A DNA stretch of 64,000 bases from Methanospirillum lacunae (GTDB lineage Archaea > Halobacteriota > Methanomicrobia > Methanomicrobiales > Methanospirillaceae): contig NZ_QGMY01000018.1 in NCBI RefSeq assembly GCF_003173355.1, positions 1 to 64,000 of the forward strand, read 5' to 3'. A model generated the notes under the pieces. It was not told where the DNA came from. It did not search any database and worked only from the letters and a program-made list of their open reading frames with translations. The position numbers and the translations under genes are program-made. Positions 27,344 through 36,633 of this stretch are shown here, in pieces. Each line of letters starts with the position of its first letter. Position 1 is the first letter of the stretch.

Positions 27344-27412
27344 GATTTCCCTTTTTTTAAGAAGATATCCAAACCAGTAATCAGTCGATTTTCTCTGAGC
27401 CTTAACTCCCAT

Positions 27413-27785
27413 CCTCTAAAGAAACCGGGGATCACTGTTATCGATATAATTAATAAATTACTTTATTCTAAATACTATGACTAAGAATTTCTATGTAATA
27501 TTTATAATAATTATCGATACGAATTTATTGTAGAATATTGAGAATATTGATTTACAATAGCACTGACTTTTTGAAGCGAGTCCCATGAATTTATAAACCA
27601 AAACTGATGATTCAGTTACATGACAAAATGATTCTGCATTGTTCTTTAAGAATAAAATTACTCAAATCAAAGATCTAATAGGATATCTCGGTCAAAATAT
27701 AACAATAAAAAAATATACCAATAATCACAGTCTCATTGAGAGGTACTGCACAACTTGTTAGTCTCCATAATTCCCAATAATAGAT
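27413..27785. other. Intergenic region upstream of the MCP and secreted-protein genes
   Basis: The stretch is AT-rich and must hold both divergent promoters. It contains a perfect 6-bp hairpin AACTGA-tgat-TCAGTT (27602-27617) about in the middle. I see no gene. Confidence 0.4.
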
Positions 27786-28373
27786 ATGCAGATCCCTGAT
27801 ATCCTATGTAAAAACCAAATGTTTCTGGCAGTAAATATTCTCATTTTCTCTATCCTTTTCTTGTGTCCTTCAACAACCGCTGTTACAAATTCAGGATGGC
27901 AACCGGTTAATGTGACATCATGGGCCCAGGTTGATATCCCCCCTGGATGGACTTACGGAGATATTACCACTGATCCATTTGATTCTGATAAAACAACTCT
28001 TGAGGCAAAATCCCCGGATGGATCAGCAACTCTCCAATATCTTTTTGATCACGATACTAACCAGGCATCTCCCGGAGATCTCAGCAGAACCCAGGATAAG
28101 TACATGAATCAGCAGGGTTTCTGTCTCTGCCAGGAAAGACCGTCATTTACCGAAACTAATGGAAACACAGCAATGAAACAGACATATATCAAAGGCACTG
28201 ACGACGGAGCTGTTGTCTGTTCTGGAGCATACCCGGGTTGGGGAAGGTACCAGTATGCACTCCTCATGAATGGACGAAGTGCAGTCAGTACCTATTACGA
28301 TGATCTCCCTGATGATGTTGCAGACCATATCAGACAGATCAAAGTTGAAACCAATTCTACAAAAGAATCATAA
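27786..28373 (+). CDS. Secreted protein of unknown function, paralog of 29019-29609
   Basis: The protein has 195 residues with a signal peptide (FLAVNILIFSILFLCPSTTAV, to about residue 38). The mature domain begins WQPVNVTSWAQVDIPPGW and goes through AKSPDGSATLQYLFDH, DKYMNQQGFCLCQE, QTYIKGTDDGAVVCSGAYPGWG and AVSTYYDDLPDDVADHIRQI. The same order of motifs appears in the convergent gene at 29019-29609, so they are clear paralogs with the block WxxxxxxSWxQxDxPxGW conserved. The two-Cys motif (FCLC) is CxC here and a single Cys in the paralog. No known family is recognised; a fold like PsbP/DUF1795-type small outward proteins is conceivable. It is probably extracytoplasmic. Confidence 0.8.
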   Translation: MQIPDILCKNQMFLAVNILIFSILFLCPSTTAVTNSGWQPVNVTSWAQVDIPPGWTYGDITTDPFDSDKTTLEAKSPDGSATLQYLFDHDTNQASPGDLSRTQDKYMNQQGFCLCQERPSFTETNGNTAMKQTYIKGTDDGAVVCSGAYPGWGRYQYALLMNGRSAVSTYYDDLPDDVADHIRQIKVETNSTKES

Positions 28374-28393
28374 TCAGGAATTATCCACCTGAT

Positions 28394-28699
28394 TTATTTA
28401 TTAAACGTTGATCGCTCAAACGAGCCAAAATCAATAGAAGTAAAAAACAATGGAGGATCAGTCCATTGTGGAAATATTTGCAGAGGGAGTGAATCAGTCA
28501 GGCCGGACAGGATTGAGGGGTTATACGGCACGGATGTAGGAGGACATTGTGGGGTATTACTCAGGAGGTTTCCTGTCAGGGTTAGACAGGCAGGGTGTTT
28601 GGGTTTGTCCGTAGCCCGCATGTTCTCCCTATGACATACATACGTTGTCTGAAACACCGTATAAAGGATTACGAGGAAACGAATATAACATAGTTTCAT
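28394..28699 (-). other. Structured DNA with a doubtful 101-codon frame
   Basis: A 101-codon frame reads MKLCYIRFLVILYTVF and then Pro-, Thr- and Leu-rich sequence without periodicity. The same DNA contains an 8-bp perfect hairpin, ACAATGGA-loop-TCCATTGT (28447-28469), another hairpin CCTGTC-loop-GACAGG (28572-28590), and is G-rich on the plus strand, unlike its surroundings. Protein or structured RNA cannot be decided from sequence; I favour RNA or decayed repeat. Confidence 0.3.
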
Positions 28700-28866
28700 T
28701 GAAAATTACCATCACATCACTCACAAAAATATTTCCAATACTAAATGAGAGGCTGAATAAATTTTTTGACATGGACTACTCGTTGCATCTGGTTTCAGGC
28801 ACTAAAATTTTGAAACATGTTCATCATATTTTGCAACTCAATAAATGAAAGAAGACCTGATTTATT

Positions 28867-28884
28867 GTTGCAACCGGTTGCAAC
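28867..28884. repeat. Perfect 18-bp palindrome
   Basis: GTTGCAACCGGTTGCAAC reads the same on both strands, without spacer. It lies between two convergent secreted-protein genes, in the region 28700-29018 where I see no gene. Candidate roles are a dimeric protein binding site or a bidirectional terminator stem, although no T-run follows. Confidence 0.6.
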
Positions 28885-29018
28885 GAACTTTTTCCAATGG
28901 CTGACAAGACCTCTTGCTATTCAAAAAAAAATGAGACAGAATTCAAACGCGGCACATCAAAAATAATATCTGACTACCTGTCTCGAATCTGATAACCAGA
29001 ACCCCGACCTCCTACAGG

Positions 29019-29609
29019 TCAGGCGGGTAAACTGGTATTCACCGGTTTTATATGCCCGATAATTTGTGGAGGGATAGATTCATAATATTGTTTGACTGCT
29101 TCAGGACCTTCCATGACCAGAATATAATGTCCAACCCCCCATCCAGGATATGTTATCGTTCCAATCACGGCTGCATCATCACTACCCCGGACGTATGTTT
29201 GGCGATATGCGGTGTGATCCAGACTTTCTTCCCTTACAGGTTCTTTGGTTTGACAGATGCGAAATCCAAGTTGACTCATATACCTATTTTGAAATTGCTG
29301 GATTTCGTTGATACTCATAGGATCTGGACTATGCGTCAGAATATAGGTAAGCCGGGAATTCATATCAGGAGAGATAGCCTTGATGGTTACATCATCTGGT
29401 TTCACTGTCTCATTTGAATCCACAGAAACACTCCAACCTGCAGGCATATCTGCCTGAACCCATGATCTTGCCTCTGAAGGCTGCCACATTTCAGCGATTG
29501 AACTACAGGGGATGAATCCCAATAATATTACCATAAACAGGAGAATACCCTTGATATTACAAAATCGTAGAATACCAGCAATTTTTTCGGGAAAAACCCT
29601 GAACCGCAT
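29019..29609 (-). CDS. Secreted protein of unknown function, paralog of 27786-28373
   Basis: The protein has 196 residues with a signal peptide (NIKGILLFMVILLGFIPCSSIAE, to about residue 40). Its mature part matches the paralog block by block: WQPSEARSWVQADMPAGW, AISPDMNSRLTYILTH, NRYMSQLGFRICQ, QTYVRGSDDAAVIGTITYPGWG and AVKQYYESIPPQIIGHIKPV. Identity looks to be around one third. The pair face each other with ~645 bp between, flanked by an MCP and CheC. A role in extracytoplasmic sensing of chemoeffectors is a guess from location only. Confidence 0.8.
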   Translation of the reverse strand: MRFRVFPEKIAGILRFCNIKGILLFMVILLGFIPCSSIAEMWQPSEARSWVQADMPAGWSVSVDSNETVKPDDVTIKAISPDMNSRLTYILTHSPDPMSINEIQQFQNRYMSQLGFRICQTKEPVREESLDHTAYRQTYVRGSDDAAVIGTITYPGWGVGHYILVMEGPEAVKQYYESIPPQIIGHIKPVNTSLPA

Positions 29610-30014
29610 AAATCATTTTTGTCACCGTGGGGTATACTCCTTGTGTCCATACAGAGCTCAAGGCATAAAGAAAAGTTTTCAATTATGTATATAGAATGTA
29701 TCTCATCCGGGATCGTATATGCTTCCTGAATTAATTTCTGACTATCACAACGAAACAATGTAATAAAGATAAAATTTTACTGCAGGTGGATCATTTCCCT
29801 CAATAGGATTTTTGAAAACTATATCGAAATATCAGTAATCCGGGATCATTTTTCAACATTGATCAGATTTAATTATTCAGTTCAACAATTAAAATAATTG
29901 AAACCGGAAAACCTTTTCCTGGAACACTACATTCTCTCTGACACTCAACAGAACAGATACGAACTTCACAGAATAGAACATAGGTAGTTTGGATATATAG
30001 AGACAGGAATACAT
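29610..30014. other. Intergenic region upstream of cheC
   Basis: AT-rich, no gene. It holds the divergent promoters of the secreted protein and cheC, and a perfect inverted repeat CAATTA-aaa-TAATTG at 29886-29900. GGATATATAG at 29991-30000 is too close to the cheC start codon to serve as its TATA box unless the mRNA is leaderless. Confidence 0.4.
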
Positions 30015-30668
30015 ATGACCTCAGAAGTATCAACTGACGGAACTATCCTTCTTTCAAAAGACCAATCAGAAGAGATCTGGGAACTTGGGAATGCAGGAGC
30101 ACAGAATGCTGCTGCAGTGCTCTCAACCCTCCTTAACCAGAAGGTTACCATCAGTCTTCCTTCAATTTCGGTGGTGAACTTAAGCAATCTTCAGGAGCAT
30201 ATTGACGACACCCTTGCAGCGATGGTAATCTTTCAGATAAAAGGACAGGTAACAAGTGGAGGATCACTTGTTTTGCATGTCCCAAAACCTTCAATTCTCA
30301 GACTCTCCCATATCATGCTTGGACAGCCTGAAAACGACAGGGAAATCGACGAGATGGATAAAAGCATGCTTCACGAGGTTGGCAACATCATGATGTCATC
30401 ATATCTGGATGCCTGTGCCACTCTTCTCTCTATTATTCTCCTCCCGTCACCACCATCCATGACTATCGATATGGCACATGCTATCCTAGAATCTATCATC
30501 GCAACTCATGAGGTGGATGACAATGCAGACCAGGTTCTCTTCTTCAAAACCGAGATGAGTTGTGCAGATGAGGAGATAGATGCCGAATTATTTCTGCTTC
30601 CTAGCCATGCCCTTCTAAAAGAACTCCTCGAACGATTCAGAAAAGTCAGATCTGAAAATAAAGGATAA
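30015..30668 (+). CDS. cheC: CheC-type chemotaxis phosphatase
   Basis: This 217-residue protein has the pseudo-twofold CheC fold. The first active-site helix reads EEIWELGNAGAQNAAAVLS, with the Glu and Asn of the E-x2-N motif. The second, DKSMLHEVGNIMMSSYLDA, has the full S-x3-E-x2-N. CheC removes phosphate from CheY-P and interacts with CheD; the two active sites here suggest a functional phosphatase, the second looking more canonical. AGGA precedes the start. It belongs to the system that controls archaellum rotation, but CheA, CheY and CheD are not in this window. Confidence 0.9.
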   Translation: MTSEVSTDGTILLSKDQSEEIWELGNAGAQNAAAVLSTLLNQKVTISLPSISVVNLSNLQEHIDDTLAAMVIFQIKGQVTSGGSLVLHVPKPSILRLSHIMLGQPENDREIDEMDKSMLHEVGNIMMSSYLDACATLLSIILLPSPPSMTIDMAHAILESIIATHEVDDNADQVLFFKTEMSCADEEIDAELFLLPSHALLKELLERFRKVRSENKG

Positions 30669-30695
30669 CAGATATACAGATTATCAGAAAGCCAA

Positions 30696-31001
30696 TCAGC
30701 TCTGACCCAGTCGGCCACATGAGGGATACCCTGACCGCGAACAGGCTTTCTGACATCCTAGTTTCTGTCCCTGACAACCAACTGATCCACCTAATTGACA
30801 TCTGGCAGAGATCTGATCATCATTTTTACAGCACTTTGATTCTCCAAACGCCTTTCCACTTGAGGTATACTTTTTCTGGATTTTTTCTGTATCAACCGCT
30901 TTTACTGGAATAAGAGAACTGGCAATGATCCAGCCGACGACTGCAACTACAAGGAGTAGACCGACAATAATGAGAATCCGGTCGGTTTTATGTTGTTCCA
31001 T
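30696..31001 (-). CDS. Small membrane-anchored Cys-rich protein
   Basis: The 101 residues have one N-terminal membrane helix (ILIIVGLLLVVAVVGWIIASSLI, ~9-31) and a hydrophilic outer part with eight cysteines, among them SKCCKND, GCQGQKLGCQKAC and SCGRLGQS. It could bind a metal or form disulfides outside the membrane. I do not recognise a family. The stop lies close to the end of convergent cheC. The cysteine-rich half could also be read as a frame shifted from another protein, so the C-terminus is less certain than the N-terminus. Confidence 0.5.
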   Translation of the reverse strand: MEQHKTDRILIIVGLLLVVAVVGWIIASSLIPVKAVDTEKIQKKYTSSGKAFGESKCCKNDDQISARCQLGGSVGCQGQKLGCQKACSRSGYPSCGRLGQS

Positions 31002-31160
31002 AGTATTAATCTATGAAAGGCTATGCAAAAGCATTTGTCGTAGACTGAGCTACACATTGAATGTCTGCATAACACCCGGATTCCTGTTCGATTAGCCACA
31101 GAACACTTACCCGGGGGAGACTACAAACATTCTCTTTTATCCAGGACAATAAAAAAAGGG

Positions 31161-31841
31161 TTACTGGTTACCACTCTCATACACGAGAGCCAGGTACCGT
31201 GCTTCAAAGATGGTGAATACAACCGAAACAAAGAACATGATAATAAATCCAAGATATGGAATTTCCGTAACGAGATTAAAGAAAATGCCTACTACAAAAC
31301 TTATTACCCACAGAACAACTGAAGCAAGAAGATATGAACCCCACCCAATCTCACGAATAGTTTGCAGAATTGCTGAGAAATTGAATGCTTCCATGAAAGA
31401 TTCTGTTCGTGCCATTCGTATAATCCCAATGGATGAGATGAGGACGGTAATAATTCCCAGGATGAATATGAGAAGGCTACTACCAATTATTGGGAATATG
31501 TAGGGTGCAAGATCATGTAAATTAAAATGAAATTCACCGCCGGCGGCAATCTTGGAGAAGATACTCATGCCAATGGCCATGAAAGAAACTACTGTGACAA
31601 TGAGGACCGGAATAAAGTACACACAGATTGCTACGAGGTACTTCAGACCATTCACAAAGAGTTTTCCAAAGTTCTCTACCTCTGGTGGAGGAGTCTTTCC
31701 CCGGTAAATCTCTAGTGTATATCCCATCATGAGAGGGAAGATGATCGACATAATGGTAAGAAGAATCCACCGTTTCCACTGCTGCCATACCGACTCTTTC
31801 GTATAATCGATTGAGTCCCGAATTGCTGATCCAATATCCAT
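31161..31841 (-). CDS. DUF4013-family membrane protein
   Basis: The 226-residue protein has about six membrane helices. The N-terminal signature AIRDSIDYTKESVWQQWKRWILLTIMSII, followed by a glycine-poor helix and YTLEIYRG, and the later NFSAILQTIREIGWGSYLLASVVLW are typical of DUF4013 proteins, which are frequent in methanogens. Function is unknown; their topology suggests a membrane organising or transport role. It is monocistronic and divergent from the PadR operon starting at 32078, with about 235 bp between. Confidence 0.8.
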   Translation of the reverse strand: MDIGSAIRDSIDYTKESVWQQWKRWILLTIMSIIFPLMMGYTLEIYRGKTPPPEVENFGKLFVNGLKYLVAICVYFIPVLIVTVVSFMAIGMSIFSKIAAGGEFHFNLHDLAPYIFPIIGSSLLIFILGIITVLISSIGIIRMARTESFMEAFNFSAILQTIREIGWGSYLLASVVLWVISFVVGIFFNLVTEIPYLGFIIMFFVSVVFTIFEARYLALVYESGNQ

Positions 31842-32077
31842 AATGCTCTACCATCCGAAGTTTTGTATGACTGACATTTAATGATATTCTATCAGGAACA
31901 GGATAATTCGGAAGAAGATACCGAAATTAAGCCCACAAATCATTTAATATCAGTAAGTACAAGGATTATTCACTATCTTTCAATGCAAGATACTACTAAA
32001 ATGATGGAACCTGTCACTAATCAGAATTATGAAACAAAAAAGCCGTTCTTCGGGGATGCGCATGAAGGGAGAAACCG

Positions 32078-32404
32078 ATGAACGCGCAATTTAAGAAAGG
32101 CGTTCTGGAGATGTGTGTGCTGGTGTTACTTGGCGAAAAAGATCGGTATGGATATGAACTGGTCCAGGATATCTCACATCGGTTCGAGATATCAGAAGGG
32201 AGTATTTATCCACTGCTTAGGCGCCTTCGAGATGAGGGGAATGTTGTTACATACCTTCAGGAATCTGCAGAAGGTCCGGCACGAAAGTATTACTCTCTCA
32301 CGGCAAAGGGCGGGATAATCAGAGATGAACTTGTTGCTGAATGGCAGGAGTTCATTGTTGCAGTTAACGGCCTGCTGGAAGGGGTGAGTCATGCAGAAGG
32401 ATGA
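32078..32404 (+). CDS. PadR-family transcriptional regulator
   Basis: This 108-residue protein is a full-length short Pad[30 protein letters not shown] is the first part of the winged helix, [24 protein letters not shown] the recognition helix and start of wing, and [24 protein letters not shown] the wing end and dimer helix. It is the first gene of an operon with a 14-bp overlap to the next one. PadR paired with a DUF1700 gene is a standard bacterial layout in which PadR represses its own operon. GGGAGAAACCG just before ATG can serve as ribosome binding site. Confidence 0.9.
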   Translation: MNAQFKKGVLEMCVLVLLGEKDRYGYELVQDISHRFEISEGSIYPLLRRLRDEGNVVTYLQESAEGPARKYYSLTAKGGIIRDELVAEWQEFIVAVNGLLEGVSHAEG

Positions 32405-32972
32405 GTACTTATCGCAACTCAGGCAGGCGATACGAGCCCTCCCCGAGGATGAACAGGAAGAGATCCTTGCAGATTATGATGAACACTTCAGGATGGGGAT
32501 CACGGAAGGGAGAACCGAAGTAGAGATAGCATCGGCACTCGGGGATCCCAGATCAATTGGAAAAGAGTACGCAGCAGTCTCTCTTGTAAACCGTGCCGAA
32601 GAGAGCCCTTCTGCCAGAGGCATTGGCAGGGCTGTTCTTGCAACTGTTGGTCTCGGGCTGTTCAACCTGTTTGTAGTCTTTCTCCCGTTCCTGATCCTGG
32701 TACTTATGATCGTCCTTATCCTGATCATTGGATTCTCAATCGCATGTGCCGGCCCATTTCTGGCTGGATATGCTGTGCTGATCCTTATCGGGGTTCTGCC
32801 TATGCAACTGGATACACCTCCTCTGGCAGCAGTATTCTTTGGGATTGGACTTACTTCAGCAGGCCTTCTCATGATCGCACTCGATTATTGGTTAACAAGG
32901 ATCTGCTACCGCCAAACAATCAGATACCTTCGGTGGAATATTGAAGTAATTTCAGGGAAGGAGACGTTATGA
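32391..32972 (+). CDS. DUF1700 (HAAS)-type membrane protein
   Basis: The 193-residue protein starts with the HAAS signature [55 protein letters not shown], here paraphrased by its start and the LGDP motif at residues ~52-55, followed by a helical hairpin region of four membrane helices (~80-165). In bacteria such proteins are co-encoded with PadR and sense or relay envelope signals. Overlaps with both neighbours (14 bp before, ATGA after) show tight coupling. Function beyond association with PadR is not established. Confidence 0.82.
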   Translation: MQKDEYLSQLRQAIRALPEDEQEEILADYDEHFRMGITEGRTEVEIASALGDPRSIGKEYAAVSLVNRAEESPSARGIGRAVLATVGLGLFNLFVVFLPFLILVLMIVLILIIGFSIACAGPFLAGYAVLILIGVLPMQLDTPPLAAVFFGIGLTSAGLLMIALDYWLTRICYRQTIRYLRWNIEVISGKETL

Positions 32973-33739
32973 ACACTGGAATCAGATTCCCACCCCTCAG
33001 GCAGATTATCATCTGGCTACTCATCATAACAGTAGTATCCTTCGCCATCGGAGCGATTATCGCAGGCATTGAAGGAAATTCTTACAGATCAAAATACCAA
33101 TCCAACGTCACTCCGGTTGAAATTGAATCAGGAACGATCAATCATGCAATCGTAGCCTTGGAGATGGACTCCGGGAGTATCAACCTCTCTGAAGATCAAT
33201 TTACCAGTCTCATATCAGGTAACATATCAGGAGTGCATGCCCAGAAAGGACCTGATATCTCGTACAAAATCACGGATGAGATCGGCCATATGAACATGAA
33301 ACAGGAGTCATCCATGTGGCTTGATCCCATATCAAAAGAGGATCAGTGGAATCTTACCCTTGGGCAGAAAGTACCGACTTCACTCTCGATCATGATGAAT
33401 ACCGGTGATCTTCGAATAAAGCCAGGAAATGCGAATCTGACCGACCTTTCGATCAAACAGAGTACCGGGGATCTCACCCTCGATCTCTCTGAATGGAAAG
33501 GGACCCACCTTATGGGATCCATTGACGAAGGGATAGGAAGCATGACAATTATTCTTCCTGCATATGCCTCAATTGCAACTCATGTTGAGAATGGCATCGG
33601 GAGCAGAAGCATATTAGGGCTTGACGGAGAGAAAGGCACGTATTACCATACCGTTCAGGATCGTCAGGCACCGGTGATCTCACTATCTGTAAACCAGGGA
33701 ATCGGAGATCTCACCATGAAGGTAGTACATGAATCCTGA
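32969..33739 (+). CDS. Membrane-anchored DUF4097/toast-rack-like beta-solenoid protein
   Basis: The 256-residue protein has an N-terminal membrane helix (IIWLLIITVVSFAIGAIIAG, ~13-32) and an outer domain with repeated strands: MDSGSINLSED, MMNTGDLRIKPGN, KQSTGDLTLDLSEW, DEGIGSMTIILP, ENGIGSRSI, NQGIGDLTMKV. The spaced SGS/TGD/GIG motifs are the signature of the DUF4097/toast-rack right-handed solenoid found in LiaF- and PspC-related envelope-stress proteins. It overlaps the previous gene as ATGA. The role in envelope sensing is inferred from family and operon. Confidence 0.72.
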   Translation: MNTGIRFPPLRQIIIWLLIITVVSFAIGAIIAGIEGNSYRSKYQSNVTPVEIESGTINHAIVALEMDSGSINLSEDQFTSLISGNISGVHAQKGPDISYKITDEIGHMNMKQESSMWLDPISKEDQWNLTLGQKVPTSLSIMMNTGDLRIKPGNANLTDLSIKQSTGDLTLDLSEWKGTHLMGSIDEGIGSMTIILPAYASIATHVENGIGSRSILGLDGEKGTYYHTVQDRQAPVISLSVNQGIGDLTMKVVHES

Positions 33740-33784
33740 ATATCTGGAGGATATTCTCCTCAAAAAACTCACGATGGAGAATAT

Positions 33785-34090
33785 ATGACCGATCCGGTAG
33801 TCAAAGCAGGAGTCCTGATAATCCTACTCATACTCCTGACCTTTGTCTGGACGTATCCCCTGTACAGGGCCGAAATCAAGAGGGACATACGGTTCCTCTC
33901 ATTCAAGGCGTTTGTACATATCACCACCGCACTAGTGCTGTTCGGGCTTGCAGTTGCTAACTGGAATCTTGACGCCTCTCATGTGCTGAATATGATATGC
34001 GGCGTTTTCCTCCTGCACGAAGGTGTTGTAACGATATTGAACATGTACGAAGATATGAAAAGATTACCAATCCGGGAGAAAGGCATGTAG
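33785..34090 (+). CDS. Small three-helix membrane protein of the PadR operon
   Basis: The 101-residue protein begins eight bases after GGAGAATAT and has three hydrophobic helices (~8-25, ~43-60, ~70-85), with a basic loop YRAEIKRDIRFLSF and a final charged tail EDMKRLPIREKGM. There is no known motif. Co-direction and a 45-bp gap from the solenoid gene make it part of the operon. Function is unknown; it may be an accessory of the downstream ABC system. Confidence 0.7.
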   Translation: MTDPVVKAGVLIILLILLTFVWTYPLYRAEIKRDIRFLSFKAFVHITTALVLFGLAVANWNLDASHVLNMICGVFLLHEGVVTILNMYEDMKRLPIREKGM

Positions 34091-34160
34091 TCATGCTGTA
34101 TCATCCACCCTTTAAGAAACGACAATTGACCATCACAATTCAAACATCTATCAAAGATCT

Positions 34161-35426
34161 ATGATCAGAAAGAATTCAAATCGCTGCACTATATCATGGA
34201 AATTCGCCTTGTTTATCCTGTGTGGGCTGATACTAATCAATCTACCCGCTTCAGCCGCAGGTGACACACCCCAGGTACCATCGGTGATCATCCAAGATTA
34301 CAAAGTTACGCCTACAGTTCTTACACCGGGAGAGAAAGGAACACTTACAGTTACATTAAAATCAGTAACTTCAGGAACAAAAACAAGTTCAGTCACATCA
34401 GGGAGTGATACAACTTCACTCAGTTCACCGGTGATTCCTTACATCGATTCTGTCACATTCAAAAGTAAGGATATTGACCTCCTCAGTACAGACTCTAAAT
34501 TTGAAGGAAACATCGGACCTGATCAGGCGATACCGGTAACATTCTACATTCAGGCACCCCAGAAAACCGGTTTGTATTTCCCTGAGATCTGGATTCGGGT
34601 ACGGGACGGGCAGAGCCTTAAATATCCGGTTCCAGTCAACGTCGGCACCCAACTCTCTGTCCTTCGAACACCCACTCTCTCACTGGAAAACTCATTCCCA
34701 TCCATGGTCAAACCGGGAACAAAGATCGACGGCAATATCACAATAAAAAATGAAGGTTCAAGTCAGGCTGACAACATTCAGGTAATGATAAACGGAACCC
34801 CTCCATCTGTTATTGCATCAGGAATCAGTTCATTCCAGATAGAACAACTCGCAGCTGGCCAGTCAGTTACCCGTGATCTCTCTCTGCTCGTGGACAAAAA
34901 TATTCAGGCAGGACTTGTGGAAGTCCCTGTCAGAATGAAATATGCCCAGATTGATGGCTCATCTGTAGAACAACTTGGCAGCATAGGTATCGACGTCAGG
35001 GGAAATGCTGAACTCGGAATCACTGCAGTTGAGACCACCCCAAGCAGAGTCTCACAGAAACAGGCATTCGATCTGATGATACGGGTGCAGAACACCGGAA
35101 CTGGTGATGCAAAGGCTGTCTCGGCAAAGATCGATCTGCCGATTGTCGGAACTAAAGAGGCATTTGTCGGAAAGATAAAACCTGGAAACGATGCTCCGGC
35201 AACCTTTATCCTTGAAGGAGCACCGGCTGGGGATTACAAGTACAAGGCTATAATAACCTGGACCGATGACTGGGGAGAGCACTCATTCACCCGTGAACTT
35301 TCACAAGGCATTCCGGGATCTGATGATTCAGGCTCAACAATACTAGGTGTTATCATTCTGGTCGTTATCGGTGCTGGAGTTTTCTGGTACTGGCGCAGGA
35401 AGAATAACCCGGATGAGATGGAATGA
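34161..35426 (+). CDS. CARDB/COG1361-type extracytoplasmic protein with C-terminal anchor
   Basis: The 421-residue protein has a signal peptide (FALFILCGLILINLPASAA, to about residue 32), then several Ig-like/CARDB domains. One carries PSVIIQDYKVTPTVLTPGEKGTLTVTL, the next LSLENSFPSMVKPGTKIDGNITIKN, and a third LGITAVETTPSRVSQKQAFDLMIRVQNTGTGDAKAVS; a C-terminal helix (ILGVIILVVIGAGVFWYW) and a basic stop-transfer RRK follow. COG1361 proteins of this sort sit next to MacB-like ABC exporters in methanogens and act as envelope partner or substrate-facing subunit. It overlaps the permease gene as ATGAG, a coupled pair. Asn-rich sequons suggest glycosylation. Confidence 0.8.
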   Translation: MIRKNSNRCTISWKFALFILCGLILINLPASAAGDTPQVPSVIIQDYKVTPTVLTPGEKGTLTVTLKSVTSGTKTSSVTSGSDTTSLSSPVIPYIDSVTFKSKDIDLLSTDSKFEGNIGPDQAIPVTFYIQAPQKTGLYFPEIWIRVRDGQSLKYPVPVNVGTQLSVLRTPTLSLENSFPSMVKPGTKIDGNITIKNEGSSQADNIQVMINGTPPSVIASGISSFQIEQLAAGQSVTRDLSLLVDKNIQAGLVEVPVRMKYAQIDGSSVEQLGSIGIDVRGNAELGITAVETTPSRVSQKQAFDLMIRVQNTGTGDAKAVSAKIDLPIVGTKEAFVGKIKPGNDAPATFILEGAPAGDYKYKAIITWTDDWGEHSFTRELSQGIPGSDDSGSTILGVIILVVIGAGVFWYWRRKNNPDEME

Positions 35427-36631
35427 GTCTGCAGCACCTGAAAGTATCATTCTTCCTCGCTATCCGGGGATTATCACGGGGAAGCAGAGGAAGTCTCTAC
35501 CTCTCCATCCTCATCATCGCGATGGTCTTTACAAACATGATCTTCATGTCCTCTATCATCATGGGGGTCATCAAGAATTCTGAGCGATCGATCATAGAGT
35601 ACCAGACCGGCAACATTCTTGTCGAAACTAAAGATAATGAGCAGTACATCGAGGACGTGAGTAGTCTTTTAGATAAACTAAACAGGATTCCCGGAGTCAT
35701 CAGGGCATCAGCCCATTATTCGATGGGAGCTACACTAAAAAATGAGGGAAACCGGATAGGAGGAACTGTCACTGCGATTCGTCCTGATGACGAGCGTATG
35801 GTTACCGGGACCTGGAAAAAGATGAAAGAAGGAGAATACCTCTCTGATGGTGAGACAGGTGAGGTAATCATTGGTATCCAGACAGCCGGTCACAAAGACA
35901 AGAATGAGGATATGGGTTCCTCACTTGGATATGTCAGAACCGGAGACCCGGTCACCATCGAATATACAAACGGGGTAACCCGTGAATATCGAGTAAAAGG
36001 GATCTTTGAGACCCGTTCTTATCAGGCAGATATGGATGTCTTTGTCACCTGGAACGAGATGGAGAGTGTACTTGGCCATCCGATTGACAGATCTACCGGC
36101 CTCATCATAAAAACCTCGCCTGATCTTCCTGAAGCACAGGTTAAGCAGACAATCTTACGGTTTGGAGTCCAGGAGAAGGTAAAGACATGGCAGGATCTTC
36201 TTGAAGAAGCATTTGGCAGGGCAATTCAGAGTTTTTCAATTATCAACAGTGTTACCGTTATCGTCAGCCTGGTCATCGCTATCGTAGTTCTCTTTATCGT
36301 CATCATGATCAAGACCTTGAACAGTCGTCGCCAGATCGGTGTTCTCAAGGCAATCGGTGTTGAAAAGAGTATCATCATCAACAACTACCTTTTCCAGGTT
36401 CTCCTGCTCACGACTGCCGGTACCATCCTTGGAGTCTGCATTGTTGAGGGAATGGTCGGACTGCTCACTTTATACCCAATCAAATTCCCTGACGGCGATG
36501 TCACCCCCTATGCCAGCGCTTCAGATCTCATCACAAACACAATCCTACTCTACATTGCGGCAGCCATTGCCGGGTATATACCAGCATGGCGTGTGGCAAG
36601 TGAGGACATAATGACTGCAATGCGGGCCTGA
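35423..36631 (+). CDS. MacB/FtsX-type ABC transporter permease
   Basis: The 402-residue protein has an N-terminal helix (LYLSILIIAMVFTNMIFMSSIIMG, ~20-45), a large outer MacB core domain (~50-270, with GVIRASAHYSMGATL), and three C-terminal helices including VIVSLVIAIVVLFIVIMIKTLNSRRQIGVLKAIGV, the FtsX coupling segment. This architecture is mechanotransmission rather than membrane transit: ATP hydrolysis inside moves the outer domain. It is coupled to the CARDB protein before and the ATPase two bases after. Its partner ligand is unknown. Confidence 0.88.
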   Translation: MSLQHLKVSFFLAIRGLSRGSRGSLYLSILIIAMVFTNMIFMSSIIMGVIKNSERSIIEYQTGNILVETKDNEQYIEDVSSLLDKLNRIPGVIRASAHYSMGATLKNEGNRIGGTVTAIRPDDERMVTGTWKKMKEGEYLSDGETGEVIIGIQTAGHKDKNEDMGSSLGYVRTGDPVTIEYTNGVTREYRVKGIFETRSYQADMDVFVTWNEMESVLGHPIDRSTGLIIKTSPDLPEAQVKQTILRFGVQEKVKTWQDLLEEAFGRAIQSFSIINSVTVIVSLVIAIVVLFIVIMIKTLNSRRQIGVLKAIGVEKSIIINNYLFQVLLLTTAGTILGVCIVEGMVGLLTLYPIKFPDGDVTPYASASDLITNTILLYIAAAIAGYIPAWRVASEDIMTAMRA

Positions 36632-36633
36632 TT

